From Bacteroidota bacterium (GTDB lineage Bacteria > Bacteroidota > Bacteroidia > B-17B0 > Aurantibacillaceae): a stretch of DNA of 46,651 bases. Of the stretch, positions 35,846 through 44,832 are shown one piece after another. Every line of letters starts with the position of its first letter. Positions within the stretch are counted from its first letter, which is position 1. The stretch lies in NCBI GenBank assembly GCA_016194985.1, contig JACQAK010000172.1, forward strand, positions 1 to 46,651. Direction: 5' to 3'. Position numbers and translations under genes: made by a program. The notes below the pieces were generated by a model. That model made no database searches. It was given only the letters and a program-made list of their open reading frames with translations, and was not told the origin of the DNA.

Positions 35846-36649
35846 TTATCGTAATTGGAAATTGATTGGTAAGTTAAAGAACACATTTACAGCTCTACCA
35901 TTTTGTTTCCCGGCTTTCCAGTTTGGCATGGCTTTCACCACTCGAATCGCTTCTCTGTCGCATTCTCCACAACCTGGTACACCTTTTAACACGGTTACAT
36001 CTGTAATGTTACCATTTCCATTAACAACGAATTTCAGGAAACATTTACCACTTAATCCGGCTTCTTTAGCCATTTGAGGGTACTGAATGTTTTTTTGAAT
36101 AAACTTCATCATTTCCATTGGTCCACCCGGAAATTCAGGCATTTCTTCCACCACTGTAAAAATTTCAGGGGCTTTTTCTTCAACTACACCGTTACCGTTT
36201 CCTTCTGTTGGAACAACAACCGCATCTCCATCACCTTCCTGAGTTACCGTACTAACATTGGTATTCTCTAATTTTTCCTGTGGTGGCGGTGGATCTGTTT
36301 CAACCGCATCATCCTTAATAACCGGAGGCACGAATTTTACCGTTTCTAATACCGGTGGCGGTGGCGGCGGTGGTGGTGGTGGTGGTTCGTTTTTATCTGC
36401 CGGCGGCGGTGTTAAATCGATAGTGGTCATGTCCAATACCGGTTCTTTTGCTACCTCATCACCTTTTAATCCTAATACAAACTTGATACCCATCCCTAAT
36501 GCTAATGCACCTACCATGCAGCCAAGGATTATGGTAACAGTCCAATTGTATCTACGACGTATCTCATACGCTCCGTAGTCTTGGTTGCGGCCTGCAAAAA
36601 CGATATCGTTTCTGGAGTCGTCAACAACGCTATTCCAATTTGCTGTCAT
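35846..36649 (-). CDS. tonB: Energy transducer TonB
   Basis: 267 residues. Cytoplasmic N-terminus, one membrane segment (about 36-58), then a periplasmic proline-rich arm with 11 consecutive prolines (89-99) and acidic stretches. The TonB C-terminal domain (about 175-267) has YPQMAKEAGLSGKCFLKFVVNGNGNITDV and ends in FNLPINFQLR. It couples the proton motive force from ExbB/ExbD to TonB-dependent outer-membrane receptors. It follows exbD directly (1 nt), is the last gene of the operon and has a terminator. The motif PGCGECDREA near the C-terminus, with three closely spaced Cys (including K-C-F earlier), is usual for Bacteroidota TonB. Confidence 0.95.
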   Translation of the reverse strand: MTANWNSVVDDSRNDIVFAGRNQDYGAYEIRRRYNWTVTIILGCMVGALALGMGIKFVLGLKGDEVAKEPVLDMTTIDLTPPPADKNEPPPPPPPPPPPVLETVKFVPPVIKDDAVETDPPPPQEKLENTNVSTVTQEGDGDAVVVPTEGNGNGVVEEKAPEIFTVVEEMPEFPGGPMEMMKFIQKNIQYPQMAKEAGLSGKCFLKFVVNGNGNITDVTVLKGVPGCGECDREAIRVVKAMPNWKAGKQNGRAVNVFFNLPINFQLR

Positions 36650-36650
36650 A

Positions 36651-37292
36651 TTATTTTATTTTTTCTTGTAATAATGCAAACTCAGGAGCCGACATTTCAA
36701 CACCTAATACACGCTTTCCTACATTACAAATTTTTAATTCATCCAACATATCAATGGCATTTTTATAAGTAGCCTGATCGTCGGTTTTAATTAAAACAGT
36801 AATGGCTCTGGAGTCAGCGGTAGCGTCAACAGCCATACGTTTGTAGGTTGTATCAGCCAATTGTTTGTTTTTATTTTTTTCGGTTAAGCCTTTGATTTCG
36901 TCTATTGCCCATTTATTTTGCTCCATTAACAACGTGTGTAAACCTTCAGGGCTAAAGTTTGTTTCTTTTAATTCTGTAGCTGGTTTTCCTGCCGGATTGC
37001 CCGGAGCATTAAACTGGCCTACATAATAAAATATCCGATCATCTTTAGTCAATAAAAAGGTAACCCCGTTTTTAACTTCAGGTGGTGGTGGGCTATTCGG
37101 AGGTGGTTCTGCCGGTAAGCTTAACTCCATACTTTTTGGTTTACTAAAGGTTGATGTTAAAACGAAGAACGTTAATAACAGGAACGCTAAATCTACCATT
37201 GGAGTCATATCCACGCGGGTACTCTGTTTCTTGGCGCGTTTTTTACCGCCTTTGCCATGCCCGCCGCCGCCGCTTTCTGCTATTTCTGCCAT
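36651..37292 (-). CDS. exbD: Biopolymer transport protein ExbD (second copy)
   Basis: 213 residues. A Gly/Lys-rich N-tail precedes VDMTPMVDLAFLLLTFFVLTSTF, the single membrane segment, with the proton-pathway Asp34. The periplasmic domain has the typical ExbD ending ..AITVLIKTDDQATYKNAIDMLDELKI. It works with ExbB as a proton-driven stator for TonB. It is 1 nt upstream of tonB and 24 nt downstream of the first exbD. Two different ExbD proteins in one operon are common in Bacteroidota. Confidence 0.95.
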   Translation of the reverse strand: MAEIAESGGGGHGKGGKKRAKKQSTRVDMTPMVDLAFLLLTFFVLTSTFSKPKSMELSLPAEPPPNSPPPPEVKNGVTFLLTKDDRIFYYVGQFNAPGNPAGKPATELKETNFSPEGLHTLLMEQNKWAIDEIKGLTEKNKNKQLADTTYKRMAVDATADSRAITVLIKTDDQATYKNAIDMLDELKICNVGKRVLGVEMSAPEFALLQEKIK

Positions 37293-37316
37293 GTTAAATT
37301 AGTTTTTTAATTAATA

Positions 37317-38000
37317 TTATTTTTTAGGTTCAGCTGCAGGAACTGACGACCCGCCTTCCATTGATGTAATCAAATTGAAGGTATAAATTTTCATATCAGT
37401 AAAGGTTTTGAATACATCTTTTACATAAATGTATTTTGCTTTTGCATCTGCTTTAATAGCGTAGCGAGGCTTTTCTCCTTTAAATTCCTGTCCGCTGGAT
37501 TCAGCTTTTTCACGATTTCTTGTATAAATAACATTCAACTCAGTGGCTGAAATTTGAATCCAGTCTCTCAATTGGTTATTTAATGAATCTAAAGGAACAC
37601 CTTTTTGTGGCTGAAATTTTAATCTTTCTGCTTCAGAAGCGTCCAGATATCTTGGTAAATCTTTTATTTCAACACCAAAACTAGACAATCCACCAAATTT
37701 TTTAACCTGGTCGGCATTAAATTTAACGCCATACTTTTCGCTCATTTTAGCTAAAGTATTTGTTCTAGCTTCGCCATTACCTACTCCAAAGAATGCTCTA
37801 CCAATGTTATCCACTGTAATTAATACGGTGTTTTCCGGTAAAGTTTTATCAGAAACGGATGATGGTGGATCCACAATCACCGGTTCTGCCATACGAAATG
37901 AAGCAGTCAACATAAAGAATGTAACCAATAAGAACGCTAAATCCACCATAGGAGTCATATCTATGCTCGGTGCATGTTTTGCTGGTTTTATCTTTGGCAT
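37317..38000 (-). CDS. exbD: Biopolymer transport protein ExbD (first copy)
   Basis: 227 residues. The membrane segment SIDMTPMVDLAFLLVTFFML carries Asp20. The periplasmic domain is about 40 residues longer than in classical ExbD and includes a long central insert (about 60-135, ..KKFGGLSSFGVEIKDLPRYL..). The C-terminal YAIKADAKAKYIYVKDVFKTFTDMKI is ExbD-like. The low similarity to the second copy suggests distinct roles, perhaps forming heteromeric stators. It lies 65 nt after exbB. Confidence 0.93.
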   Translation of the reverse strand: MPKIKPAKHAPSIDMTPMVDLAFLLVTFFMLTASFRMAEPVIVDPPSSVSDKTLPENTVLITVDNIGRAFFGVGNGEARTNTLAKMSEKYGVKFNADQVKKFGGLSSFGVEIKDLPRYLDASEAERLKFQPQKGVPLDSLNNQLRDWIQISATELNVIYTRNREKAESSGQEFKGEKPRYAIKADAKAKYIYVKDVFKTFTDMKIYTFNLITSMEGGSSVPAAEPKK

Positions 38001-38065
38001 GACTTATTTTTTAGTTACTAATTAATAGATGAAATTTGTTTTTTATTTCCATAAGGGAAACAAAA

Positions 38066-38869
38066 TTATTTTCCTGAAGTTTGGAATTCCTGAATGATAG
38101 AGAATCCTGCTTCATCCATTGCATAAGTAATTTGATCTACACGGTTTGAGAAGAAGTTGTAGAAAATAATAGCTAACGCAGAAGATAAGATACCTACTAA
38201 TGTATTAACCAAGGCTTCAGAGATACCTGTTGCTAAGGCTGCTGTATCAGGAGTACCAGCTGCAGCTAAGGCACCGAAGGCACGAATCATACCTACAACC
38301 GTTCCGATTAGACCAACTAAGGTACCAATTGAAGCACATGTAGAAATAACGCTTAAGTTTTTAGATAACATTGGTAATTCTAATGCTGTAGCTTCTTCTA
38401 ACGCTTTAGAAATAGCTGCAACTTTAGCCTCTTTATCCATTGTATTATCGTTTTGAACGAATTGGTATTTCATTAACCCTTCGCGAACCACATTTCCTAA
38501 AGATCCTTTTTGTTTGTCGCAAGCTGCAATAGCTCCTTCAAAATCTTTAGCAGCAATTAATTCCTTAATTTTTGATACAAATTTATCTGTATTACCAGCA
38601 CCGTTTGCTTTTTGAATGGTAATTAAACGCTCAAAGAAAAAGCATAATACTGTAAATAAAGTTCCTAATAAGATTGGTACGATAAATCCACCTTTGTACA
38701 TGATACCAAAGAAATTGTGAGGATGTCCTTTTTCAGGGCCTTCGGCATCAAAATTACCGGCATCACCTAATACAAATTTATAAACTACGACTCCGATTAC
38801 TAAACAGATAATGATAGCAATTGCTGAAACGATTAATGGAAAACCGCCTGATGTTTTTTTGTTACTCAT
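38066..38869 (-). CDS. exbB: ExbB/TolQ/MotA-family proton channel protein
   Basis: 267 residues. Three hydrophobic regions (about 10-30, 57-75, and a pair in 150-230) fit the MotA/TolQ/ExbB fold, plus an additional N-terminal membrane segment seen in Bacteroidota ExbB. The segment TCASIGTLVGLIGTVVGMIRAFGALAAAG and the ATGISEALVNTLVGILSSALAII stretch are the conserved channel helices. It forms the pentameric stator with ExbD and drives TonB. First gene of the operon, with a consensus promoter 44 nt upstream. Confidence 0.95.
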   Translation of the reverse strand: MSNKKTSGGFPLIVSAIAIIICLVIGVVVYKFVLGDAGNFDAEGPEKGHPHNFFGIMYKGGFIVPILLGTLFTVLCFFFERLITIQKANGAGNTDKFVSKIKELIAAKDFEGAIAACDKQKGSLGNVVREGLMKYQFVQNDNTMDKEAKVAAISKALEEATALELPMLSKNLSVISTCASIGTLVGLIGTVVGMIRAFGALAAAGTPDTAALATGISEALVNTLVGILSSALAIIFYNFFSNRVDQITYAMDEAGFSIIQEFQTSGK

Positions 38870-38912
38870 AATAGTTGTTTTTTTAGTTAGTTTCTAATTT
38901 TTAGAATGACGC

Positions 38913-38943
38913 CAAACATAATAAAAAGGTTTTTAAATAACAA
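38913..38943 (-). promoter_or_regulatory. Bacteroidota-type promoter of the exbB operon
   Basis: Minus strand: TTG (38943-38941), a 20-nt spacer, and TATGTTTG (38920-38913), then 43 nt to the exbB start at 38869. The rest of the 346-nt gap 38870-39215 holds the repeat at 39097-39211 and nothing else I can support. Confidence 0.68.
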
Positions 38944-39096
38944 TATTTGAATGCTATCTTTTTGTTAATGTTAATAACGCTTCTATTTGTCTAATTACGC
39001 TATTTTTCTACAAATATGATGAGTTTTTGGAAATAAAATCAGATGGGTTTGTAACTGGTTGATTTTGGGCAATAAGTGGTTGAAAAGAAGTCTAAT

Positions 39097-39211
39097 TTCA
39101 ACACAGAGGCATGGAGTTTGGGAGAACACTGATAAAAAAGCGAGGTTTGGATATTTGAAGGGATTAAAAAAAACTCCGCCAACATAATTCCTCATATTCC
39201 TCTGCGTTGAA
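39097..39211. repeat. MITE-like palindromic repeat element next to the truncated OmpA-type gene
   Basis: The outer arms TTCAACACAGAGG (39097-39109) and CCTCTGCGTTGAA (39199-39211) are inverted repeats with one mismatch. Inner sequences (GGAGTTTGG.. and ..AACTCC) show weaker similarity in the same sense. The 115-nt element has no ORF of its own, as in non-autonomous repeats of Bacteroidota. It ends 4 nt before the stop codon of the truncated gene. Confidence 0.6.
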
Positions 39212-39215
39212 TAAG

Positions 39216-40708
39216 TTACTTCAAATAACTAATCGCAATGATCTGTATTTTCCGTTCGCTGGCCGCAAAAGGGCTATAAACCGAGTAGTCCTGCATGCCG
39301 GCATCTACACTGTCTTCAAAGAAATTCTCTACCCGGTTAAGGGCGTAGTTTTTGGCTTCACCTTCCAACCCTTTTGGGTATTCGGCCAGGTACTTTGGTT
39401 TTAATATTGTATAATCTTCGTAAGTTTTTTTGTAATTCTTTTTTGTTACAATCACTTTTGTTTTGGGTTCAGGTTCGTCGTTGTGAAAATAGAGTGTCAG
39501 AGGAACCAACACTTTCATTTGATTAATTAACAGAGCTGTTGTATCAATGGGCTTTGGCGGTTCTGTTAAAGGTGTAATCGGGAAACTATAGATATCATTA
39601 CAGCAATTGGGTTTATCCTCAAAATAAGAGCCTTCTCTTTTACGAACCAGGGGGTAATATCGTCTTCGATCGTATTTACTTTTTTTCCTGCGTTGATAGG
39701 TGTTTCAAAGGTTCCGTCCGCATTCATAAAAGTGTACCATATATCCATTCCACCTTCGCCGGCGCCTCTGTCGCTTGAGAAGAATAAGGTGGCTTTTCCA
39801 TTGAGTTCACTTAGACATGGCTGAGTGGTATTGCTTCCGCTCACATTAATGGGGGGTGGTAGTTTTTGCAATTCGGTCCAGTGTCCGTCTTTAAAATCAG
39901 ACACATAAATTTCGCAGCGGTATTGACTGTAATTTAATGCTCCGCATCTGGATACAAATACTTTTGTAAAATCAGCATTAAAGCTGGTGTTGGCGTTATG
40001 TATACCGCTTTTGTTAAATAAAGAGTCGAGCTCTTTGGCTTTGAGGAATTTGTTTTCTTTTTTTGCTGATTTTTTGGAAGTATAAAGTTTATTAAATCCC
40101 ACGCCGGCTGCATCCGTTTTTGACTTATCCCGCAGCGAAGAAAAATAGAGAAGGCTGTCATATTCGAAAGGGGCATATTCGCTTACTTTACTGTTTACAG
40201 CACTATCCAAGTGTACAACTTTTACATCCACCGGATTTTTAATTAACACCTGTGCTATATCGCAAGCTTCAAATTCCTGTTTTGCTTTGGCGGCCAAACG
40301 GGCTTTTTCTTTGTCTTTACTGTTGCGTTGTTTCTTGTAATATTTATCAAAGTATTTTTTGGCGTCTTTGTATTTACCGGAGCTTTTTAGCAATGTGGCA
40401 ATATAAAAAGGCACTTCTTTGTAGGTTTTGCCATTGTCTTTTTTATAAACTTTTTCATACCAATGCAGGGCTACATCATAATCTGAGTTTAAGCGTGAAG
40501 CATCGGCAAATAGTAGTTGATAATCTGTTTTTGAAGAATCCATTAAAATAACCTGATTGTAATATTGGGCCGCCGAGGAATAATCTTTTTTAGAAGCAGC
40601 CTCGGCGCCTAGTTTTAAAAACTGTTTGAGACTTTGAGAAAACAAGCCGGATCCAATGAAGATACCAATTATTAAAAGTACTATATGTGTTTTCTTACGC
40701 GTGCTCAT
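39216..40708 (-). pseudogene. PD40/OmpA-type T9SS-associated protein, frameshifted and C-terminally truncated
   Basis: The gene starts at ATG 40708 with a signal peptide (MSTRKKTHIVLLIIGIFIGSGLFS). It then has TPR-like repeats (about 27-135) and a beta-propeller/PD40 region. Near 39650 the frame is lost: one frame runs to a stop at 39566 with nonsense sequence, whereas the adjacent frame continues with family sequence (REGSYFEDKPNCCNDIYSF, then LPLTLYFHNDEPEP-like VPLTLYFHNDEPEP). Adding one C to the five-C run at 39651-39655 (as GGGGG on the plus strand) restores DITPLVRKREGSYF. Such proteins normally finish with a periplasmic OmpA peptidoglycan-binding domain, but here the sequence stops just as that begins (..KIQIIAISYLK), next to a repeat element. 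It lies 1 nt downstream of a PorP/SprF gene. It may be an assembly error, a pseudogene, or a shortened functional version. Confidence 0.75.
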
Positions 40709-40709
40709 A

Positions 40710-41747
40710 TTACATGTAAACCGGACAAACTCTTGTTTTTGGAACGAATGGAATTATTTTTTTGAAAATGTATGTTACGTATATTTCAAAACCACCCCGG
40801 CGATTAGTTGCAGCGATAAACTTGCTGGTATTAACATCGTAACTTACGCCTGTAGTTAATGTTTTAACCTGATAGCCCAGCCTGGCAATCACGGCATCTT
40901 TTGCCCTGTAGTATAAACCAACAGAAGCGGCCTGATTTGTTTTTTGGTCTAAATGAAATTTGAACTGTGCTCCTGGAATTACTTCATTGTATTTTCCCTG
41001 ATGGGAGTAAAGTATTTCAGCTATTACATCTGTTGTAGCACCAATAGGGTAAGCAACGCAGAGATAGTTATTTAACTTTGCATCAATACGGATATTGGCA
41101 TTATTTTGAAAGCTTATTTTTGGATTTGTGAAGTGATGGTAGGAAATACCGTATTGAACGAATGCCCGTTGCTTAATGGCATATTGTAGCGCCGTTCCAA
41201 AATTGAAATCTCCAAAGGTAGTGGCATTTTTTGCAAAGCCTTCGCCGGTGCCGTTGGAAGAACTGTAACTATTGTTCTGATATTGGTCGTCAAAGGTCAT
41301 GCGACTATAGTTAAACCCAACGCTTGAGATCCCCATCATAATTCCTGTTGTCCAGAGTAGGGTTGAATCTTTATTGATTTTGTGAATATAGGATCCGGAA
41401 AGATATAATTGATTGGTGCCGTAATAGGTGTCGCCCGACTTATCATTATTAAACATAATACCGGCACCAAAGCAATCGCTTCTCATGTTTTTGGGTTTAA
41501 AACGGGCGTCTCCGGCAATAGAAAAAGAGCGATAAGGAACAGGAACACTGCTCCACTGGCTTCTTAAAATACCATTTACTCTATAATCGCCATCAAAAAA
41601 ACCGGTAAAGGCAGGGTTGAGGTTAATGACCGAACCGTTATATTGAGAGAAATGAACATCCTGAGAAAACGTGAATTTAGAATTCAAAGCGATGAACACT
41701 AAAAGCAAGAACGTTTGTAATGAAACATATGTTGGTTTGATTTTCAC
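40710..41747 (-). CDS. PorP/SprF-family outer-membrane protein
   Basis: 345 residues. Signal peptide to about residue 29, then DVHFSQYNGSVINLNPAFTGFFDGDYRVNGILRSQWSS, the hallmark start of PorP/SprF proteins. A beta-barrel-like pattern follows, and the sequence ends in VCPVYM, like the C-terminus of the family. SprF-type proteins are needed for surface delivery of their partner CHU_C-domain adhesin, here probably the product of the preceding gene (41752-43479), 4 nt upstream. It has the opposite order to many genomes only in that the OmpA-type partner downstream is broken. Confidence 0.93.
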   Translation of the reverse strand: MKIKPTYVSLQTFLLLVFIALNSKFTFSQDVHFSQYNGSVINLNPAFTGFFDGDYRVNGILRSQWSSVPVPYRSFSIAGDARFKPKNMRSDCFGAGIMFNNDKSGDTYYGTNQLYLSGSYIHKINKDSTLLWTTGIMMGISSVGFNYSRMTFDDQYQNNSYSSSNGTGEGFAKNATTFGDFNFGTALQYAIKQRAFVQYGISYHHFTNPKISFQNNANIRIDAKLNNYLCVAYPIGATTDVIAEILYSHQGKYNEVIPGAQFKFHLDQKTNQAASVGLYYRAKDAVIARLGYQVKTLTTGVSYDVNTSKFIAATNRRGGFEIYVTYIFKKIIPFVPKTRVCPVYM

Positions 41748-41751
41748 GGCC

Positions 41752-43479
41752 TTATCTGATTAATGTCACGTTTCCTTTTTTGAAGACTTCTTCGCTTTGT
41801 TCATTACACTTCGCTTTTACGTAATAGCCAAAAACACCGGGATCTGAAGGTTTGCCTTTAAAGTTACCATCCCATCCCTGTGTTGGATCATTCGTTTCAA
41901 ATAACAATTCCCCCCATCTGTTATATACGGCGAAATAAAAAACAGAGAACAAAGGACCTCTGACTTTGAAAATGTCGTTATGCCCGTCTCCATTAGGGGT
42001 GAACGTGTTTGGAATATAAAGCTCCGGATTGGTAACCACATGAATGGTTTGCGCAGATAAGGTGTCGATGCAATTTATAGAATTCGGAATTTGTGTGACC
42101 AGGGTTACCTGAAAACTTCCTCCTGAAGCGTAGTAATGACCTGGGTTTTGGACAGAAGAAGTGTCTCCGTCACCGAAATTCCAGCTCCATACCGGTGTTG
42201 TTCCGGGTGGATTTTCGACAGATGCGCTAAATTTTACCAGATTTTCGGTGCAGGGAATAGCGGTATATGTAAAGGCGCCTTTAAAAGCATTACTGATAGA
42301 GACAACCGTATTTACGGTATCGTTGCATAGTGGTTTTGTACTGATGTATGCTACCAGAGATACAGAATAACTTCCGGTGCCCGGATAAGTATAAGACGGT
42401 GTAACGGCATGAGAGGTATCGGCAGTCGTTGTAGGATCGCCAAAATTCCAGTTGAACCCTAAGCCGGAGCTACCGGTACTATTATTGGAAAAAGAAACAG
42501 AAGTTGTTCCACAAATGGCCTGTGGTGCCTGTGCCGCTGCCACCACAACCTGTGGACAAGGCTTTACGATTAACTGAAAATCGCGTTTGGTTTCACTTAA
42601 AAACACACCGTGGCGGTACTCTTTTACTTTAATGCCGATTACAAAATAACCTAATAAGTTGGGAGTGGCAGTTACGAGACCGGTTGAAGGATTAATTTGC
42701 ATAGGAACGCCACCTAACATATCGCTTGTTGAGTATGGAGATTTCCACACAATGGGTGTAAACGGTGGATTTACAGGAACGGGAGGGCACGATGCTACTG
42801 TATTTGGGCACGATGTTCCTGCGGGAGACGGAACCGGTAATGTTACTATAGGGCAGTCCGGTGTTAAGCCATCATAGGGTGTAAATAATTCATACACTAA
42901 AGAATCTCCATCGTAATCAATAGCTGAGTTATCAAACACCCAAGGTTTGTTCACACAAATAAATGGCGGCGGCCAAAACTTAATAACAGGATTGCTATTA
43001 ACGGCTACAGTTTCCGGCCCCGGAATACTTGCATAATAGGTTGCTCCTACACAACTTGGATTTACAATATTTAAGATGTTTACGTTTCGGCAACAACGCT
43101 GGTAAGAAATTTGGTAACCTCCGGTTAAAGGAGGTAAATTTACAGTATCTATATATGTGGTTACTTCGTAGCAAAAATCCAAAGGAGGAATAGTGCAGGG
43201 GTCATTAATTGTTGGGGGAAGAGTGTCTAGTCCTCTAAAAGACATTTTTAGTGTTTTAAGCAATTGATTGTTGCTGTTAAATATTCCTACAAAAGCGGGG
43301 TCATCAAACGGAGGAATGCCTACATAGCAATCTCTGTATACCGTTAAGCGAATCTCGTAGTTGTTTGATCCTAAATATTTATAGTTTAATTCGCCTCCAA
43401 CAATATGAGTTGCCTTGGCTTCAAAAATGCTCAAAAGGCAACAAACAAATAAAAAAAATGAAAGTATTTGTTTACGCAT
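41752..43479 (-). CDS. PKD-domain surface protein with gliding-motility C-terminal (CHU_C) domain
   Basis: 575 residues. Signal peptide to about residue 24, then HIVGGELNYKYLGSNNYEIRLTVYRDCY, the typical N-terminus of this Bacteroidota surface-protein type. A Cys-rich, Pro-rich region follows (with YQRCCRNVNI, PPPFICVNKPW). Two PKD domains lie at about 305-395 (WNFGDPTTTADTSHAVTPSY) and 400-480 (WSWNFGDGDTSS). A C-terminal CHU_C domain spans about 485-575 (LYIPNTFTPNGDGHNDIF, VYNRWGELLFET, GWDGNFKGK). The product is exported by T9SS. It is followed by PorP/SprF and the OmpA-type gene, the usual three-gene set. The start sits just after the terminator of the adjacent small gene. Confidence 0.9.
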   Translation of the reverse strand: MRKQILSFFLFVCCLLSIFEAKATHIVGGELNYKYLGSNNYEIRLTVYRDCYVGIPPFDDPAFVGIFNSNNQLLKTLKMSFRGLDTLPPTINDPCTIPPLDFCYEVTTYIDTVNLPPLTGGYQISYQRCCRNVNILNIVNPSCVGATYYASIPGPETVAVNSNPVIKFWPPPFICVNKPWVFDNSAIDYDGDSLVYELFTPYDGLTPDCPIVTLPVPSPAGTSCPNTVASCPPVPVNPPFTPIVWKSPYSTSDMLGGVPMQINPSTGLVTATPNLLGYFVIGIKVKEYRHGVFLSETKRDFQLIVKPCPQVVVAAAQAPQAICGTTSVSFSNNSTGSSGLGFNWNFGDPTTTADTSHAVTPSYTYPGTGSYSVSLVAYISTKPLCNDTVNTVVSISNAFKGAFTYTAIPCTENLVKFSASVENPPGTTPVWSWNFGDGDTSSVQNPGHYYASGGSFQVTLVTQIPNSINCIDTLSAQTIHVVTNPELYIPNTFTPNGDGHNDIFKVRGPLFSVFYFAVYNRWGELLFETNDPTQGWDGNFKGKPSDPGVFGYYVKAKCNEQSEEVFKKGNVTLIR

Positions 43480-43497
43480 CTTCTAAGATAAATAAAA

Positions 43498-43523
43498 AAA
43501 CCCTGATTACAAAATCAGGGTTT
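43498..43523 (-). terminator. Rho-independent terminator of the DUF6341-like gene
   Basis: A perfect 11-bp stem, AAACCCTGATT / AATCAGGGTTT, with a 4-nt loop is followed on the minus strand by a run of T. It lies in the 75-nt gap before the CHU_C gene. Confidence 0.88.
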
Positions 43524-43553
43524 AACTATAAAATGTTCAAAAAAGAGCTAAAA

Positions 43554-43754
43554 TTATCTTAACGTGCCGTTTTTATCGGCTTCTTTGTTTTGCTTAATAA
43601 TTTGTAATGTTTGGTAAATCAATAAAAAGATAATGATTGACCAAAGAACGATGTTTGGCCCGTGACCTAAAACACGCATTCCTTTCCATACATATTGAGA
43701 AAAATCACCAATACCATAAAAAACATCTGTCATTGTAATCATTAAAGAAGTCAT
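43554..43754 (-). CDS. Small membrane protein, DUF6341-like
   Basis: Up to 66 residues; ATGs at 43754 and 43733 are both plausible, the latter giving MTDVFYGIGDF. One membrane segment (about 36-52) precedes a short Lys-rich tail (QIIKQNKEADKNG). In Flavobacteriia a protein of this size and shape (DUF6341) sits next to a DUF6427 protein, as here. The match is by pattern and gene order. It is transcribed divergently from the DUF6427-like gene, 72 nt apart; the gap has a TAnnTTTG box on each strand (43762-43769 plus, 43790-43783 minus). The function is unknown. Confidence 0.65.
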   Translation of the reverse strand: MTSLMITMTDVFYGIGDFSQYVWKGMRVLGHGPNIVLWSIIIFLLIYQTLQIIKQNKEADKNGTLR

Positions 43755-43826
43755 ATTAATCTAATTTTGTAAGTTTACAGCACAAAAATATAATTTTTTC
43801 TTTATAAAAGCGATTTTCTACAAAAA

Positions 43827-44816
43827 ATGATTGTTGGCCCATTAAAAAACAATATTCAATTATCGGTTATTATACTGTTGCTGTTTTGTATAGGGGCCTG
43901 GGTAACCACATTTGCTTTTGTTAATGTAGAGACTTCGCCTATTAATTATAAGGAGCACATACTATACTCCTTTCTTCTGGGAAACGGTTTTTCTTTTACA
44001 TTCAATCAAATGATTAGCCTGTTTGCCATTTTACTGGGAGCTTTTTTTGTGAATTTTTTAGCGATTGAGCAGGAAATTACTTCGAAAACCAATTACCTGC
44101 CTGCCTTTTTTTATTTATTGTTTGCTTTTTCGGCCACAACCAAGAGCATGATAGAACCTTTGTTAACGGCTAATTTGTTCGTATTACCGGCGTTATATTT
44201 TTTAATAAACAGTTACCGTCAGGATTATGCACTGGCAGAGTTCTTTAAAGCTGGAATATTTATGGGGTTGGCCTCGTTTTTCTGTATCGATTACATTACT
44301 GTTTTTCCGTTAAGTTTTATTGCGCTTATTATTTTGAGGCCATTTAACTGGCGGGAGTGGGTTATTTTGCTGATCGGATTACTGACCCCTTTATATATTT
44401 ATATTGGTATTTGCTATTTAACTACCAACGATGCTTTTACTGTATTTGATATGATGAAAGAAGCCATATCTACCATACAAAAACCAATTATTTCAGAATA
44501 CTATGTAGGCTTTATTTTCATTACGATTCTTGCCCTTGCGTTTGCTCTGATTCACTATCTGGGGAAGGGATTTGGAGGAAAGGTAAAGACACAGAAAACA
44601 AAATACATTTTGTTATGGATGATGGTATTTTGCTTATTTATGGTGTTTTTTGAGCAAATGTCGGATATGATTTTATTATCCGGCATTATTCCCCTGAGTA
44701 TTATTATTGGCGATTATTTGTCGGAAATCAAACAGCTCAAAATTGCCAATACGTTATTGGTGTTATTTATTGGAGGTTTTTCCATTATTTATTTGCATGC
44801 GTTAGGTATTATCTAA
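43827..44816 (+). CDS. Multi-pass membrane protein, DUF6427-like
   Basis: 329 residues with about nine to ten hydrophobic segments and only short charged loops. The N-terminus (MIVGPLKNNIQLSVIILLLFCIGAW), the conserved LFAFSATTKSMIEPLLTANLFVLPAL block and ALIILRPFNWREWVILLIGLLTPLYIY fit DUF6427, a Bacteroidota-specific membrane family of unknown function. It is paired with the divergent DUF6341-like gene. A feo operon follows after a 76-nt gap holding inverted repeats, with no terminator seen. Confidence 0.75.
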   Translation: MIVGPLKNNIQLSVIILLLFCIGAWVTTFAFVNVETSPINYKEHILYSFLLGNGFSFTFNQMISLFAILLGAFFVNFLAIEQEITSKTNYLPAFFYLLFAFSATTKSMIEPLLTANLFVLPALYFLINSYRQDYALAEFFKAGIFMGLASFFCIDYITVFPLSFIALIILRPFNWREWVILLIGLLTPLYIYIGICYLTTNDAFTVFDMMKEAISTIQKPIISEYYVGFIFITILALAFALIHYLGKGFGGKVKTQKTKYILLWMMVFCLFMVFFEQMSDMILLSGIIPLSIIIGDYLSEIKQLKIANTLLVLFIGGFSIIYLHALGII

Positions 44817-44832
44817 ATTTTCAATAAAGTGT

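Noticed and set aside
36258-36578. Plus-strand frame with a Gly-rich run
   Set aside because: It is the complement of the poly-proline arm of tonB; the glycines simply mirror proline codons.
38995-39195. 66-residue minus-strand frame between exbB and the truncated gene
   Set aside because: It lies mostly inside the repeat element, has no recognisable domain and does not continue the OmpA domain.
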